Part shown: in pieces, positions 1-8,843 of the stretch
How positions within the stretch are numbered: position 1 is the first letter of the stretch
Layout of the letters: each line of letters opens with the position of its first letter
Assembly (NCBI RefSeq): GCF_000519305.1
Contig: NZ_JAFG01000013.1
Location: forward strand, 1-64,000
Origin: Mesorhizobium ciceri WSM4083
GTDB lineage: Bacteria > Pseudomonadota > Alphaproteobacteria > Rhizobiales > Rhizobiaceae
Length of the DNA: 64,000 bases
Direction: 5' to 3'
Position numbers and translations under genes: made by a program
Notes under the pieces: generated by a model
Databases searched by the model: none
Seen by the model: only the letters and a program-made list of their open reading frames with translations
What the model was told of the DNA's origin: nothing

Positions 1-179
1 CGTCGCGCCACAACCGACACCGGATCACCGGACTCCTGCACCTCACGCACAATCGCCAGCTTCTGCTCGACCGTCCAGGAGCGGCGCGTCCGCTGTCGGC
101 CCGCATCCGGCGGCTGCGGCACAGCCGCGGCCGTGCTCGCTTCCAACGTCGACGGCTGCTCCATAGCCAGATACTTCAT
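1..179 (-). CDS. IS66-family TnpA (OrfA), cut by the window edge
   Basis: The leftward frame starts at the ATG at 177-179 and runs off the left edge. The visible N-terminus is Pro/Ala-rich and then enters the helix-turn-helix signature of IS66 OrfA proteins (RSWTVEQKLAIVREV, followed by a GDPVSVVARR-like segment). OrfA is an accessory DNA-binding protein of IS66 elements. Its position beside a truncated ABC permease suggests that this element broke that gene. Whether the element is complete cannot be seen. Confidence 0.75.
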   Translation of the reverse strand, partial: MKYLAMEQPSTLEASTAAAVPQPPDAGRQRTRRSWTVEQKLAIVREVQESGDPVSVVAR

Positions 180-188
180 TCGCCAAGC

Positions 189-210
189 GTCCACTTAAAT
201 CTAAGCGGAC
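189..210. repeat. Imperfect palindrome near the IS66 end
   Basis: GTCCACTTA and TAAGCGGAC are inverted copies with one mismatch, separated by 4 bases. They lie between the IS66 OrfA start and the truncated permease. IS66 ends usually carry related GTAAGCG-type sequences, so this is probably the terminal part of the element. The exact insertion junction and an 8-bp target duplication cannot be confirmed because the other end is outside the window. Confidence 0.45.
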
Positions 211-231
211 ACTAACGCCTCAAGGTACGCG

Positions 232-450
232 TCAGTAGGCGGCCTTCGTCGTATGCATACGCGGATCCCAAAGGGCCGCGATGTAGTTCCCGAAGCCGAC
301 AAATTGCGGGGCAGAAAAAGCTCCCAGCGTTTCGTTTCGGAACGACAGATACAATGCTGCAAGAATTGGAGCAGCAAAAACTGCGAGCAGCAGCACCCAA
401 CTCGGCGCGACCAGAAATTCCGCCGAACGGCGTCTTGTAGACTCACTCAC
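232..450 (-). pseudogene. ABC sugar permease (MalF type), truncated by IS66
   Basis: Only 72 residues remain of a protein family that is normally about 290-300 residues long. The N-terminus shows the usual cytoplasmic leader, a first membrane segment (roughly residues 14-36, FLVAPSWVLLLAVFAAPIL) and the typical FVGFGNYIAALWD stretch. The frame then reaches a stop a few codons on, close to the IS66 end. It follows the solute-binding protein gene at 517-1755 in the same direction, so it was the first permease gene of that transporter. A transporter with this fragment cannot work unless another permease substitutes. Confidence 0.75.
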
Positions 451-516
451 TGGCCGCGCCTCCCATCTGCTTCCACACTAACGGCTGGCGACAGCGGTCG
501 CGGGTCAAAGAGGCCA

Positions 517-1755
517 TTACGGCGCCTTTTCCTGGGCAAGTATGGGCTTTAGTTTCTCGTTGAGCGCATCCAGGCCACCTTGGATATCCGTGCTGCCATC
601 GAGCATCGGCGGCAAGGCGTCGAGGATCGCCTTTTCCATTTCCGGCCACACTCGAAGTTGCGGGAGACGCTCGATTCTGGAGCTGGCGGGTATGTTCAGA
701 AGCGGCAAGTATGGGTGAATCGCCAAAAGCTCGGCATCGTTGGTCACTGATTTACGGCCGATTGCAGCAGCACCGGCCAACAGATAAGCCCTGGCATTCG
801 GCTTCCCAAGGACAAACTCAAGGAACTTCCACGCTGCGTCCGGATCCCTGGCGTCGCTGGGAATGCCAATATTCCAGCCGGCAAGGTGGGTCACGTCGAC
901 GGAGCCCATGGGCATCTTGGCGGTGCCAATTTTCCCTACGTGTTGGCTGTTCGCTGGATCCAGCGCCATGCCCCAATAGCCCGAATATTGTATCATCGCT
1001 CCGACGTTGGTTGACAGGAACTTGTTGGCAACGTCATCGCCGGTGGCGGAGATGCCTCCAGCCGGACCGTAGGCCAACATTTCCTTGAAATAGCGCGTCG
1101 CAGTGACAGCTTCAGCAGTGTTGACCGTGGGGCGCAACTGTTCGTCGTACAGGTGGCCTCCAAAACTCCACACAAGGGTCATCCACCACCAACTTGCGTT
1201 GGGTCCCCAGCCGAACATCGCGCCGTCGCCTTTGCCGGCCTCTTTGACAGCTTTGGCATTAGACTCGAACTCTGCCCAAGTGGTGGCTGGCTTCAGGCCG
1301 AGTTCGGCGTAGATGTCTGTGCGGTACCATTGGATCATCGGCTCGGTAGAAAGCGTCAGCCCGAGCGTCTTTCCGTCATATTTTCCGTAATCTTGCTGCC
1401 CTACCGCGAAGTCACCGATGTCGTACACGGAGGAAGTCGCCAAGTGGTCGTCCAGCGGAGCCATGACTCCAGCGGCTCCGAATGCAGCAAGAAACGAGTT
1501 GTCGAATTGTGCAATGTCGTATTGCCCCTGGTGCAATTGGACGGACAGCAGCAGCTTCTGATGTGCCTCCCCGTATGGTACCTCCGTGACGTTCACCGTT
1601 ATGCCTGTTTTGCGTTCAAATTCCGGAATAAACGACTGGATTGCGGTAGAGGACGGGCTCGGGATAAGAAACAGGTTTATTTCTTCGGCAGCAACGGAGG
1701 TGCTAATTAGGCATGCAAGCACCGATGCGCTCACCAGCGATTTGAAAAGCGTCAT
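517..1755 (-). CDS. ABC transporter sugar-binding protein (family 1)
   Basis: This 412-residue protein has a Sec signal peptide (about residues 1-23, ending SVAAE) and then a periplasmic binding-protein fold of the maltose-binding type (SBP_bac_1). Typical stretches are IPEFERKTGITVNVTEVPYG near residues 43-62 and a QYDIAQFDNSF segment near residue 80. It would capture a sugar or polyol and deliver it to membrane permeases. It lies 200 bp downstream of the ATPase gene and upstream of the broken permease, all leftward. The ligand cannot be read from the sequence. Confidence 0.85.
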   Translation of the reverse strand: MTLFKSLVSASVLACLISTSVAAEEINLFLIPSPSSTAIQSFIPEFERKTGITVNVTEVPYGEAHQKLLLSVQLHQGQYDIAQFDNSFLAAFGAAGVMAPLDDHLATSSVYDIGDFAVGQQDYGKYDGKTLGLTLSTEPMIQWYRTDIYAELGLKPATTWAEFESNAKAVKEAGKGDGAMFGWGPNASWWWMTLVWSFGGHLYDEQLRPTVNTAEAVTATRYFKEMLAYGPAGGISATGDDVANKFLSTNVGAMIQYSGYWGMALDPANSQHVGKIGTAKMPMGSVDVTHLAGWNIGIPSDARDPDAAWKFLEFVLGKPNARAYLLAGAAAIGRKSVTNDAELLAIHPYLPLLNIPASSRIERLPQLRVWPEMEKAILDALPPMLDGSTDIQGGLDALNEKLKPILAQEKAP

Positions 1756-1956
1756 GACTTTCCCTTCATATATTGTGTAAGTTTCATGTCTTTCAGAATG
1801 GCCGGAGATAATCGATCGCTAGTGCCCAGCTGCGGCAAGCGAGACATCAAGGGCTTACGAGAAGACGACTGTTCTCACCTGTCTTGTGTTAAACTGTAGC
1901 GCCTATGTTTTCGGCACCGAATGACAAGAGCCTCGCTGACCGGGCTCGGAAGAAAC

Positions 1957-3036
1957 TCACATGCGCCGCCCTGTTTCAGGATCGAACAGGTGCAAGCGCT
2001 CCGCATTGGCATGCAGGAAGACTGGCGAACCGGGCATATGCCTCACCGTCGGGGCGCAACGTGCTGTGACTCGAGCACCGCCCAACTGGCCTATTATGAA
2101 TGTGTCTGAACCGAGCGTCTCCGAAATGAGATAATCGACCCTCAGCCCTTTGGATTTGTTGATGGTGCCTATGCGACTTTCGTCGGTAATGTCCTCGGGC
2201 CTAATGCCGACTAAAACCCTTCTTTTCGACGATTTAGCGATAGGTTTCTGGGCCAAGCTTAATGTTTGTCCATCGCTCAAGGTCAGAATATCGCCATCCA
2301 ATTCAGCTTCGATGATGTTAATCTGAGGGGATCCGATGAACGATGCAACGAAGAGATTTTTCGGCTCATTGTAAAGCTCTTCTGGCGTTCCGGTTTGCGC
2401 GATCTTACCCCCGTGAAGACAGACAATCTTGTCGGCCAAGGTCATCGCTTCAGTCTGGTCATGGGTCACAAAAATCGACGTCATACCAAGTTTTTGGTGC
2501 AGGATTTTGATCTGCGTGCGGACCTCGGTTCGAAGTTGGGCGTCCAGGTTTGAAAGTGGTTCGTCAAACAGAAATAGTTGCGCACTGCGTGCCAACGCCC
2601 TGCCCATCGCCACTCGCTGCCGCTGCCCGCCCGAGAGCGCGCGCGGTTTGCGCTCAAGATAGTCGGATAACTGAAGGAGCTGAGCGATCTCGCGTATGCG
2701 CCTCTCCCGAGCTTCAGCCGGGACCTTGTTCATCTTCAGACCGAAGCCAATGTTGGAGGCAACGGTCATGTTCGGATAAAGTGCGTAATCCTGGAAGACC
2801 ATTGCCAGATTGCGGTCCTTTGGGCTGAGGTCGTTTGCCATGATGCCGCCCAGGATCAGCTCACCAGCTGTAATATCTTCCAGACCTGCGACCATTCTCA
2901 GGATCGTACTCTTCCCGCAACCGGACGGACCGACCAAGACGACAAACTCTCCATCTTGAATATCCAAATCGACGCCATGAACAACAGGGTGCGAGCCAAA
3001 TGACTTACTTAGTCCTCTAAGCGACACATCGACCAT
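1957..3036 (-). CDS. ABC transporter ATPase, UgpC/MsmK/MalK class
   Basis: The 359-residue protein has all nucleotide-binding motifs: Walker A GPSGCGKST near residue 37, signature LSGGQRQRVAMGRAL near residue 135, Walker B LFLFDEP with an H-loop FVTHDQTEA. The C-terminal third is the TOBE/regulatory domain of carbohydrate importers (LVGIRPEDI). It energises uptake of sugars or glycerol phosphates from the cytoplasmic face. It lies 40 bp downstream of the FAD oxidoreductase and 200 bp before the binding-protein gene. ATPases of this class often serve several permeases, so it may also power the transporter at 12-15 kb, which has none of its own. Confidence 0.93.
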   Translation of the reverse strand: MVDVSLRGLSKSFGSHPVVHGVDLDIQDGEFVVLVGPSGCGKSTILRMVAGLEDITAGELILGGIMANDLSPKDRNLAMVFQDYALYPNMTVASNIGFGLKMNKVPAEARERRIREIAQLLQLSDYLERKPRALSGGQRQRVAMGRALARSAQLFLFDEPLSNLDAQLRTEVRTQIKILHQKLGMTSIFVTHDQTEAMTLADKIVCLHGGKIAQTGTPEELYNEPKNLFVASFIGSPQINIIEAELDGDILTLSDGQTLSLAQKPIAKSSKRRVLVGIRPEDITDESRIGTINKSKGLRVDYLISETLGSDTFIIGQLGGARVTARCAPTVRHMPGSPVFLHANAERLHLFDPETGRRM

Positions 3037-3076
3037 GCATGCTCCTCATCAATTGCGGCACGGCCGCAAGGACATT

Positions 3077-4336
3077 TCAAGTCAGGGTAAATCCATCATT
3101 GCTCTCGCGAAGCATTTTTTCCACGTCGTGCTGGACCTGCGCGGCGTTGCTGTATCGTTTTCCGAACCGGTCCATCCGCCATTGCTCCAAGCCCACCCAT
3201 GGCTCTCCGGCGTGTCCTGTAATGTGCTCTGCCATTGCTCTGCCGAGCCCCGGGCCATGGGTCATGCCGAATTCATTGTCGCCCGAAGCCACATAGAGGC
3301 CATCGATACCAGGAACCGCCCCTGCCAGAAGCCGACGGTCCGGCGTATAAAGGGGCACGCCCTGCTTCACCTTTAGCCCAGACCTGCGCGAGAACGCAGG
3401 CAGCATAGGAAGGGCGAGGTCGGCTCGACGTTGCACTTCCAGAGCGCCGTCAATGGGCACATCGTCAAAGCGAGCTGGCACTGTGGTTTCAACAAACATG
3501 TCGCGTGGGTAGGCCGTGTACATGCCACCAAAAACCAACCCACCTTCGTGCTGGCGCACCCACAACACGTTGCCGCTTTGGCCGTCGGGTGCAATTCCCG
3601 TCAGAAAGAGCGCCGGCATAGACACAGGAATTTCCAAGGGCCTCGTCATCAATCGGGTCGCCACATGCGGCACCATAGGCAAATAGATCCCGTGCGGCTC
3701 AAGCAGCGCATTGCTCCAAGCCCCGGCTGCGATGACCACCCGTTCTGTCGCGATGTATCCGACCGAAGTCTCTACGCCGACTACCCTTCCCTGCCGCACG
3801 ACCAGACTGAGCACTGAACAATGGGCATCGACTCGCAGACCTCCGCGGCTCAACTCTTCAGCCATTGCCGGGCCTACTTTCGACGCCGACAGCTGTCCAG
3901 CTGTCGGCTGCAGGACGCCCCCAAGTATGCGACCCGCGGGCACCACGCCGCCCGTAATCTCTTGAACCTGAACCGGGTCGAGGCGATGAGTTGATGGCTC
4001 CTCAGGATGTGCGACCATCGACTGCATATGAGACCAGGAGACCTCATTCCCGGCCACCCACAAGAGGCCGTTCTGCCGGAAGTCGATCTCGTTCCTGGCG
4101 TGTAGTGCCGCGTAGAACTCCAGGCCATATCGCTCGAGGCGCGCTTCCTCGGCGCCTTGAGTTGCGGCAGAAACAGCCCAGATCGAAATGAACCCGGCCG
4201 CTGCGGAACTCGTCCCACTGAAGAGGCCGTCTCGTTCGATTAAGCTTATGTCTGTGACACCCCGCTCTTGTAGATGCCACGCGATCGCGCATCCGAAAAT
4301 GCCGCCGCCGACGATTACAACGTCCCTGGTATCCAT
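3077..4336 (-). CDS. FAD-dependent oxidoreductase of the DAO family
   Basis: The 419-residue protein begins with a Rossmann dinucleotide-binding motif (VVIVGGGIFGCAIAWHL, residues 6-22) followed by an acidic strand end and the GTSSAAAGF segment seen in glycine/D-amino-acid/sarcosine oxidase relatives. A second FAD-contacting segment near the C-terminus reads DGLYVASGDNEFGMTHGPG. Members oxidise secondary amines or amino acids in the cytoplasm. It is the first gene of the leftward ABC set, so the imported compound may be an amine or amino-sugar derivative; this is inference. Confidence 0.85.
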   Translation of the reverse strand: MDTRDVVIVGGGIFGCAIAWHLQERGVTDISLIERDGLFSGTSSAAAGFISIWAVSAATQGAEEARLERYGLEFYAALHARNEIDFRQNGLLWVAGNEVSWSHMQSMVAHPEEPSTHRLDPVQVQEITGGVVPAGRILGGVLQPTAGQLSASKVGPAMAEELSRGGLRVDAHCSVLSLVVRQGRVVGVETSVGYIATERVVIAAGAWSNALLEPHGIYLPMVPHVATRLMTRPLEIPVSMPALFLTGIAPDGQSGNVLWVRQHEGGLVFGGMYTAYPRDMFVETTVPARFDDVPIDGALEVQRRADLALPMLPAFSRRSGLKVKQGVPLYTPDRRLLAGAVPGIDGLYVASGDNEFGMTHGPGLGRAMAEHITGHAGEPWVGLEQWRMDRFGKRYSNAAQVQHDVEKMLRESNDGFTLT

Positions 4337-4480
4337 CGCGTCACCTGCATTCTCTATCGACGCTGAAACGGCGCATTCGTGCGCATATTGAATGCCACGC
4401 CGGTCTCGGCCAGCGAGCCCATTTCTCGATCATTTTTTCTCGGGATCAGCATGTTGAGCTTCCCGTCTTAGTCAAAAGGC

Positions 4481-4505
4481 GAGCCGGCCGTGACCCGGCC
4501 GGCTC
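4481..4505 (-). terminator. GC-rich hairpin, terminator-like on the minus strand
   Basis: GAGCCGGCC (4481-4489) and GGCCGGCTC (4497-4505) form a perfect 9-bp stem with a 7-base loop. Read on the minus strand the stem is followed closely by GCCTTTTG, a weak U-tract, which fits an intrinsic terminator or attenuator upstream of the FAD oxidoreductase gene. On the plus strand no U-tract follows. Confidence 0.4.
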
Positions 4506-4526
4506 TGACGCTGGGGAGGATGCGCC

Positions 4527-4616
4527 ATGGAACATATGGTGGTGGCAAAGCCAATTCGTCTTGTTGGGAACAACTCTGGTAAGGCAACTCATGAAAACGG
4601 CTCACCTAAATATTGA
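4527..4616 (+). CDS. Possible 29-residue peptide or leader
   Basis: The frame begins MEHMVVAKPIRLVG and ends at a TGA after 29 codons. A strong Shine-Dalgarno (CTGGGGAGGATG) sits 6-10 bases before the ATG, better than at many real genes here. No family is recognised. It could be a leader peptide, the start of a decayed gene, or chance. The following 700 bp before the RpiR gene contain no convincing continuation. Confidence 0.25.
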   Translation: MEHMVVAKPIRLVGNNSGKATHENGSPKY

Positions 4617-5322
4617 AGCCTTTTTTCATCACTTTTGCAATAGGTGATGCTGGTTTTTTTCTCTCCCGCGAGTCTTGCCGGCATCAGAGCCCGATCCGCC
4701 CTACGATGCGGCGTGATCGCTGTGCTGGTTCGCTCCCTAACAAACGCCTCTGCGATTGCGCAACGATGCGGGCAATATCGGCGAACTCGCGCTCGCGAAC
4801 CAAGTTGCCGTCGCGCCAGATGCCGTAGCCTGGTCGGTTGTCTTTGATGCTAAAGGGGCGGCGCCGGCGCCACGTGTCCTCGCGATCCCGGCGGGTCAGG
4901 CACATCAAGCAAGTGTCCGGGCGAGAAAGCGCGAAGCGGGCACCTTCCGTCCGAGCAGCGTGCGCCATCACTATCGCACACGTTGAGGCGACGATGCAGT
5001 GTGGGTGCCATGCGGTGGGGAAGTGCGAACTAACCGCCCACGTGCCCCTCCCCCGCAACCGGCGGGCGCGGCTTCGACAACACGCGATCAATCTTAACCG
5101 AGACGAAACAGGCCAAGGCACCCTATCGCTCACAGCTACCGGCCAGCGTCGAACGTAGTTCCGGTGTTGAGGCGAGGTGCGAGGTCGACAGTGCAGCAAT
5201 TGCGGAGCAGCGGAAAAAATCTTAGCTTGGGGTTGGCGTTCCTGCTGAAAATTTTCAATATGTCAGCCACCTTTGGTGAATTGCCGCTTGATTCGATCTA
5301 AGATTAGGGTGGGGTGGTCATT

Positions 5323-6150
5323 ATGCAGGAAAACGTCATTGCCCGGCTTCGCTCATCTCAACCAAGCCTTAGCCCCGCGCTCCTTCGCATCGGAGAGTAT
5401 GTTCTCAAGGATCCGTCCGTCGTCGTAAACCAGACGATTACGGAGGTCGCGGATGGTGCGGGCGCCAGCGAAGCAAGCGTTTTGCGTTTCTGTCGGGATA
5501 TCGGCTTCACAAGCTTCCAGCGCTTTAAGTTGGCTCTCGGCATCGAACTGTCGAGCGGGCGGGCAAAGGAGGTTCGCACTCCCTCGGGAGATATTGTCGA
5601 AGATGCACTTTCGGAGGTGATAACCGCTCTAACACGCACCGGCGACTTGCTCGACCGGTCGCAGCTTTCCTCCGCAGCAAAACACATAGTCAAGGCAACA
5701 AGCATTGATCTATACGGCGTTGCGGGATCGGCAAGCGTTGCGCGCTATGCACATTACTCCTTCACACGCTTGGGTCTCATATCACGCGTTCTTGACGACC
5801 CTCACCTGGCAATCATGAGTGCGGTCGGGCTTGGGCCCAAGCAGGTCGCAATTGCCATTTCCGAGTCCGGATCAACTAAAGAGACGATTAACGCGATCGT
5901 TGCCGCAAAGGCGACTGGCGCTTTCACGATTGCCATCACCAGCCACATCCGGAGCCCGATAGTAGCGCACGCCAACGCTGTGCTGGCATCAGCTTCATCC
6001 GACACGCCAATAATGAGAGGCTTCTTCCTGCGCACGGCTGGGCAATATCTCATTCTTGACTTGCTTACGTCCATGATTGCCAAGACCTCGAAGCAGGCTG
6101 GCATCTCCATGCAAGCTACCGCAGAAGCGACAATCGACAAAAGCTATTGA
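5323..6150 (+). CDS. RpiR/MurR-family transcriptional regulator (HTH + SIS)
   Basis: The N-terminal HTH_6 domain occupies about the first 80 residues (LSPALLRIGEYVLKDPS, then a recognition helix around ASEASVLRFCRDIGF). The C-terminal SIS domain (about residues 120-260) has the phosphosugar-binding stretches IDLYGVAGSASVAR and AISESGSTKETINA. Such regulators sense phosphosugars and control amino-sugar or sugar catabolism. A GTG at 5314 is an alternative start; the ATG at 5323 is preferred because family members begin close to it. It is convergent with the SIS and kinase genes at 6530-8437, which are plausible targets. Confidence 0.88.
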   Translation: MQENVIARLRSSQPSLSPALLRIGEYVLKDPSVVVNQTITEVADGAGASEASVLRFCRDIGFTSFQRFKLALGIELSSGRAKEVRTPSGDIVEDALSEVITALTRTGDLLDRSQLSSAAKHIVKATSIDLYGVAGSASVARYAHYSFTRLGLISRVLDDPHLAIMSAVGLGPKQVAIAISESGSTKETINAIVAAKATGAFTIAITSHIRSPIVAHANAVLASASSDTPIMRGFFLRTAGQYLILDLLTSMIAKTSKQAGISMQATAEATIDKSY

Positions 6151-6529
6151 CGCATCTTGGTCCCGGTCCGCAGCGCTCCGTCGGGAACGTCCCGAGTGCT
6201 GCTTTTGACTTCAGGTCCGTTCGATACCTATGCTCAAAATCCAGCAACACCATTGCTTACCTCGCGCGAGAAAACGAGCGACAGTGCGGAGCCGTCGCAA
6301 GTGCCAATCATTCAGCCTCTATCGCGGGGCCAATGTTTGAGACTCGATCGCGGCTCTGCCCCAGTGCGAACGCGCACTTGCATGCTGCCATATCGGGCGC
6401 AGCCCTGACGGCGTGTCTTCACTGGCGTTTCATCGGACAGCCAGTCCTTGGCGACGAAAATTCATCGACGCGAGCCAGCCTGCCAGCAACGAGTGGAAGG
6501 AGCTCCACAAGCGTTCAACGACGGTTCCG
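6151..6529. other. Interval with no gene recognised
   Basis: This stretch lies between the convergent RpiR and SIS-protein genes. The open frames here overlap one another, lack ribosome-binding sites and match no family. A shared terminator would be expected, but no clean hairpin with a U-tract was found. Confidence 0.4.
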
Positions 6530-7528
6530 CTAGAGAGCCTCAAGTACCTTTGTATCAGACTGCGAATACCGAAATGGCGTGTCTGTCAGGCCCGCCGCAT
6601 CGGACAGTTCGGCGGCCAGCAATTGCGCCGGCAAAATGTCGACGATTGAGCGCGCCGCCCGATTCTTGAGATCTGGAACTTTGACCACGACAAGGTTGCG
6701 CCGATCGTCCACCGCATTATCGGCGGTCACCAACAGTACTGAGCAGCCGATCTCCGCCAGGTCGTGAGCTAATTTGATTTCTCTGGCGTCACCGAAGATG
6801 ACCACACCGGTTTTTTCGTCCATCGATTCCATAGGGCCGTGCAAATAGTGTAAGGTGTCCTCTCTGCCGGTGGGGATTCTTGCTGCCTCACGCAGCAGCA
6901 GGCAGGCTTCTCCCGCAGTGCCAAAACCGGATAAAGCTCCAACACTATCGATTGCGCGGCGGTTCCGAAATATCTCCAGAGCGGCTTGCATTTTTTTGGA
7001 AGAGCTATCCAATACGTCTGCGGCGATCGACGGCATGTCTTTCCAATCGAACTCCCCGCCGTCGCATAGCGCGTCGACGAGCAATCCGCCCGCCATGACT
7101 GAGCCTGTGTAGCCAGTAGCCGAGGGAAGAGCATCTGGTCCGCATTCAAATCGTAGGCTCGCGGACGCGGTGCGCGAAAGAGGATCATTTCCTTCGCTGG
7201 TTATTGCCACGGATGGCAAGTTCGCATGGGATCGGATAGCCGAGATCGGCTCGATGCTTCTACCGCCGGCTGAAAAAGCAATGATGGCGTCGCCCGGGTT
7301 GCCGGGCTCCATTAGGTCGACGGCGCGCCACGGAGCGGCCCTCTTGCCACGACGTTGAAGTTCACCAGCTACGACAACCGCCGCCTCGTAGCTGGCACCA
7401 ATTCCTGTGAGAACCAAGGAGCCTTCCCTGAAGGGAGCGCAGTCAAAATTGCGCAATTGGGCGCTTACCACTTCGCTAATATGCGAGAACTGCTTAGGCT
7501 GACGTGAGATGGTTGACCTATAAGACAT
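6530..7528 (-). CDS. SIS-domain phosphosugar isomerase/deaminase-like protein
   Basis: The 332-residue protein resembles the isomerase half of GlmS and the AgaS/FrlB group. It has two SIS domains: the first contains VLTGIGASYEAAVVVAGEL (about residues 38-56) and IIAFSAGGRSIEPISA, the second contains DSVGALSGFGTAGEACLLLREA and a substrate-loop segment RIPTGREDTLHYLHGPMES. This group deaminates or isomerises amino-sugar phosphates in the cytoplasm. Its start lies 3 bp after the kinase stop, so the two are cotranscribed: the kinase would make the phosphosugar and this enzyme would convert it. Confidence 0.8.
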   Translation of the reverse strand: MSYRSTISRQPKQFSHISEVVSAQLRNFDCAPFREGSLVLTGIGASYEAAVVVAGELQRRGKRAAPWRAVDLMEPGNPGDAIIAFSAGGRSIEPISAIRSHANLPSVAITSEGNDPLSRTASASLRFECGPDALPSATGYTGSVMAGGLLVDALCDGGEFDWKDMPSIAADVLDSSSKKMQAALEIFRNRRAIDSVGALSGFGTAGEACLLLREAARIPTGREDTLHYLHGPMESMDEKTGVVIFGDAREIKLAHDLAEIGCSVLLVTADNAVDDRRNLVVVKVPDLKNRAARSIVDILPAQLLAAELSDAAGLTDTPFRYSQSDTKVLEAL

Positions 7529-7531
7529 GCA

Positions 7532-8437
7532 TCATTTCCCTGTGCAAGTGAAAGAGAGTTTTTCGGCTATATGGCAAGCGCCCTCGACCGGGGCACGGTC
7601 CAAAAAACGGACGGAAATATTCTGGTCAAATCGAGCCCTCATCTCTCGCAGGAATGCTGTCGCCAGCAGTCTCTGGCCCAAGATGACTGCACCGCCAGCC
7701 ACAACGTTCTCGACACCGACGCCCGATAAGTTGAGATGCCGGACAAGTTGCGCCAACGCAGCCGCACCCTCGTCAATCACTCGCCTCGCCAATGTTGAGC
7801 CGGCCTCCGCGGCTTCAAAGACCCGCGGAGCGTGCCGGCCCAGATCTGCAGCACTACCTTCTTCAGCAAGCGCCGTGCCCAAGTGGGTAGGTCGGTCGAG
7901 TTGGAATGCGCTGCACAGAATCGCCACTAGCGGTTCCGCACAGGAGCCGCCCCGATCGATGTGCAATCGAGCAGCTTTCGCCGCTTCTCGCACCAATCCT
8001 GGCGCACTTCCCTCATCGCCAATTATCCAGCCCCATCCGCCAGCGACCTGCATGCGGCCAAGGCCGTCGCGAGAAACTGCAATCGACCCTGTCCCGGCTA
8101 CAACGCCTATGCAATTGTGAAATCCCATGGCTGGTCCGAACAATTCGGCATCGTTGACGACCATTATCGGGCAATCAAAAAACGCCTCGAATTGCGCACG
8201 AAATTGACTGCATTCCAAATCATCGTCACAACCATGAGCGCCGATTACGATTGCAGACGGCAGGTCTCCGTCCAGAAAATGGATGAGGAGGTCGGCCAGG
8301 CCCTTCACGGAATGAGATGAGCCCGCGGGCCGCCAATCGGCACTGGGCAAGATCAAGTCCCTGGCCTGAGATGACCTAGGGCTGACTCGCATATGCGTCT
8401 TGGTACCGCCGACATCGATGCCAATTGGGACCAACAT
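7532..8437 (-). CDS. BadF/BadG-type sugar kinase (N-acetylglucosamine kinase-like)
   Basis: The 301-residue protein carries the ASKHA phosphate-1 loop at the extreme N-terminus (PIGIDVGGTKTHMRV) and the adenosine-side glycine loop GVVAGTGSIAVSR near residue 130, followed by GGWGWIIGDEGSA, typical of the BadF/BadG/BcrA/BcrD family members that phosphorylate N-acetylhexosamines. The late GVENVVAGGAVILG segment is the third ATPase motif. It heads a two-gene unit with the SIS protein. The sugar is inferred to be an amino sugar. Confidence 0.82.
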   Translation of the reverse strand: MLVPIGIDVGGTKTHMRVSPRSSQARDLILPSADWRPAGSSHSVKGLADLLIHFLDGDLPSAIVIGAHGCDDDLECSQFRAQFEAFFDCPIMVVNDAELFGPAMGFHNCIGVVAGTGSIAVSRDGLGRMQVAGGWGWIIGDEGSAPGLVREAAKAARLHIDRGGSCAEPLVAILCSAFQLDRPTHLGTALAEEGSAADLGRHAPRVFEAAEAGSTLARRVIDEGAAALAQLVRHLNLSGVGVENVVAGGAVILGQRLLATAFLREMRARFDQNISVRFLDRAPVEGACHIAEKLSFTCTGK

Positions 8438-8843
8438 TCACACACCGCACCGTGCACTGGTTCGCATATGATGATTTTTACCATCTTGTGATTATAATGA
8501 GAAGGGAATTTTTATCGCCGGTCGAATTCAACTAAGCCATGATTGAAATTCAAGCATGAGGAGTGCGCAAGCTAGCGGCGCCACTGGGGCATCAAGCCAA
8601 TGACCCAACCGCACGTGAGTGGCTCTCCGACGCCGGCGCCTGGCTTGGGGCGCTCACTACCTCGAGAAGCTTATTGCCGCTTCGGCTGGACGGCCGCTAA
8701 GCCATCCCTCGTCGAGGGCGTCGGGCCGAACTTCTTCGGAACCAGCGTTGCATGATGAGAGCTGAAGGCGAGACGGCCGATGCTGAACGGCGCCCGTGCC
8801 AACTGTAATACACCACCTGATCAGGATGCGGCTCGTTTGCAGC
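8438..8843. other. Interval with no gene recognised
   Basis: The 406 bp lie between the kinase start and the end of the HAD gene. The part next to the kinase (8440-8540) is AT-rich and probably holds its promoter. The rest has no supported frame. Confidence 0.4.

Larger units (their letters stand above)
4337..5322. other. Long non-coding interval between divergent units
   Basis: About 1 kb separates the leftward FAD oxidoreductase from the rightward RpiR gene. It contains a strong GC hairpin (4481-4505), a short frame with a good ribosome-binding site (4527-4616) and an AT-rich stretch at 4600-4670. The leftward open frame at 4684-5199 has no recognisable family, and its Arg/Ser-rich composition suggests chance. 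Promoters for both flanking units should lie here, but no convincing -35/-10 pair was fixed. Confidence 0.4.

Noticed and set aside
2580..2610. Sigma-54-like TGGCAC-N-GC spacing on the minus strand
   Set aside because: It lies inside the ABC ATPase gene, has two mismatches in the -12 element and no gene start follows.
4684..5199. 171-codon leftward frame between the FAD oxidoreductase and RpiR genes
   Set aside because: No family, no ribosome-binding site and highly Arg-rich composition; overlaps rightward frames of similar length. Some stretches look protein-like, but not enough to call a gene.
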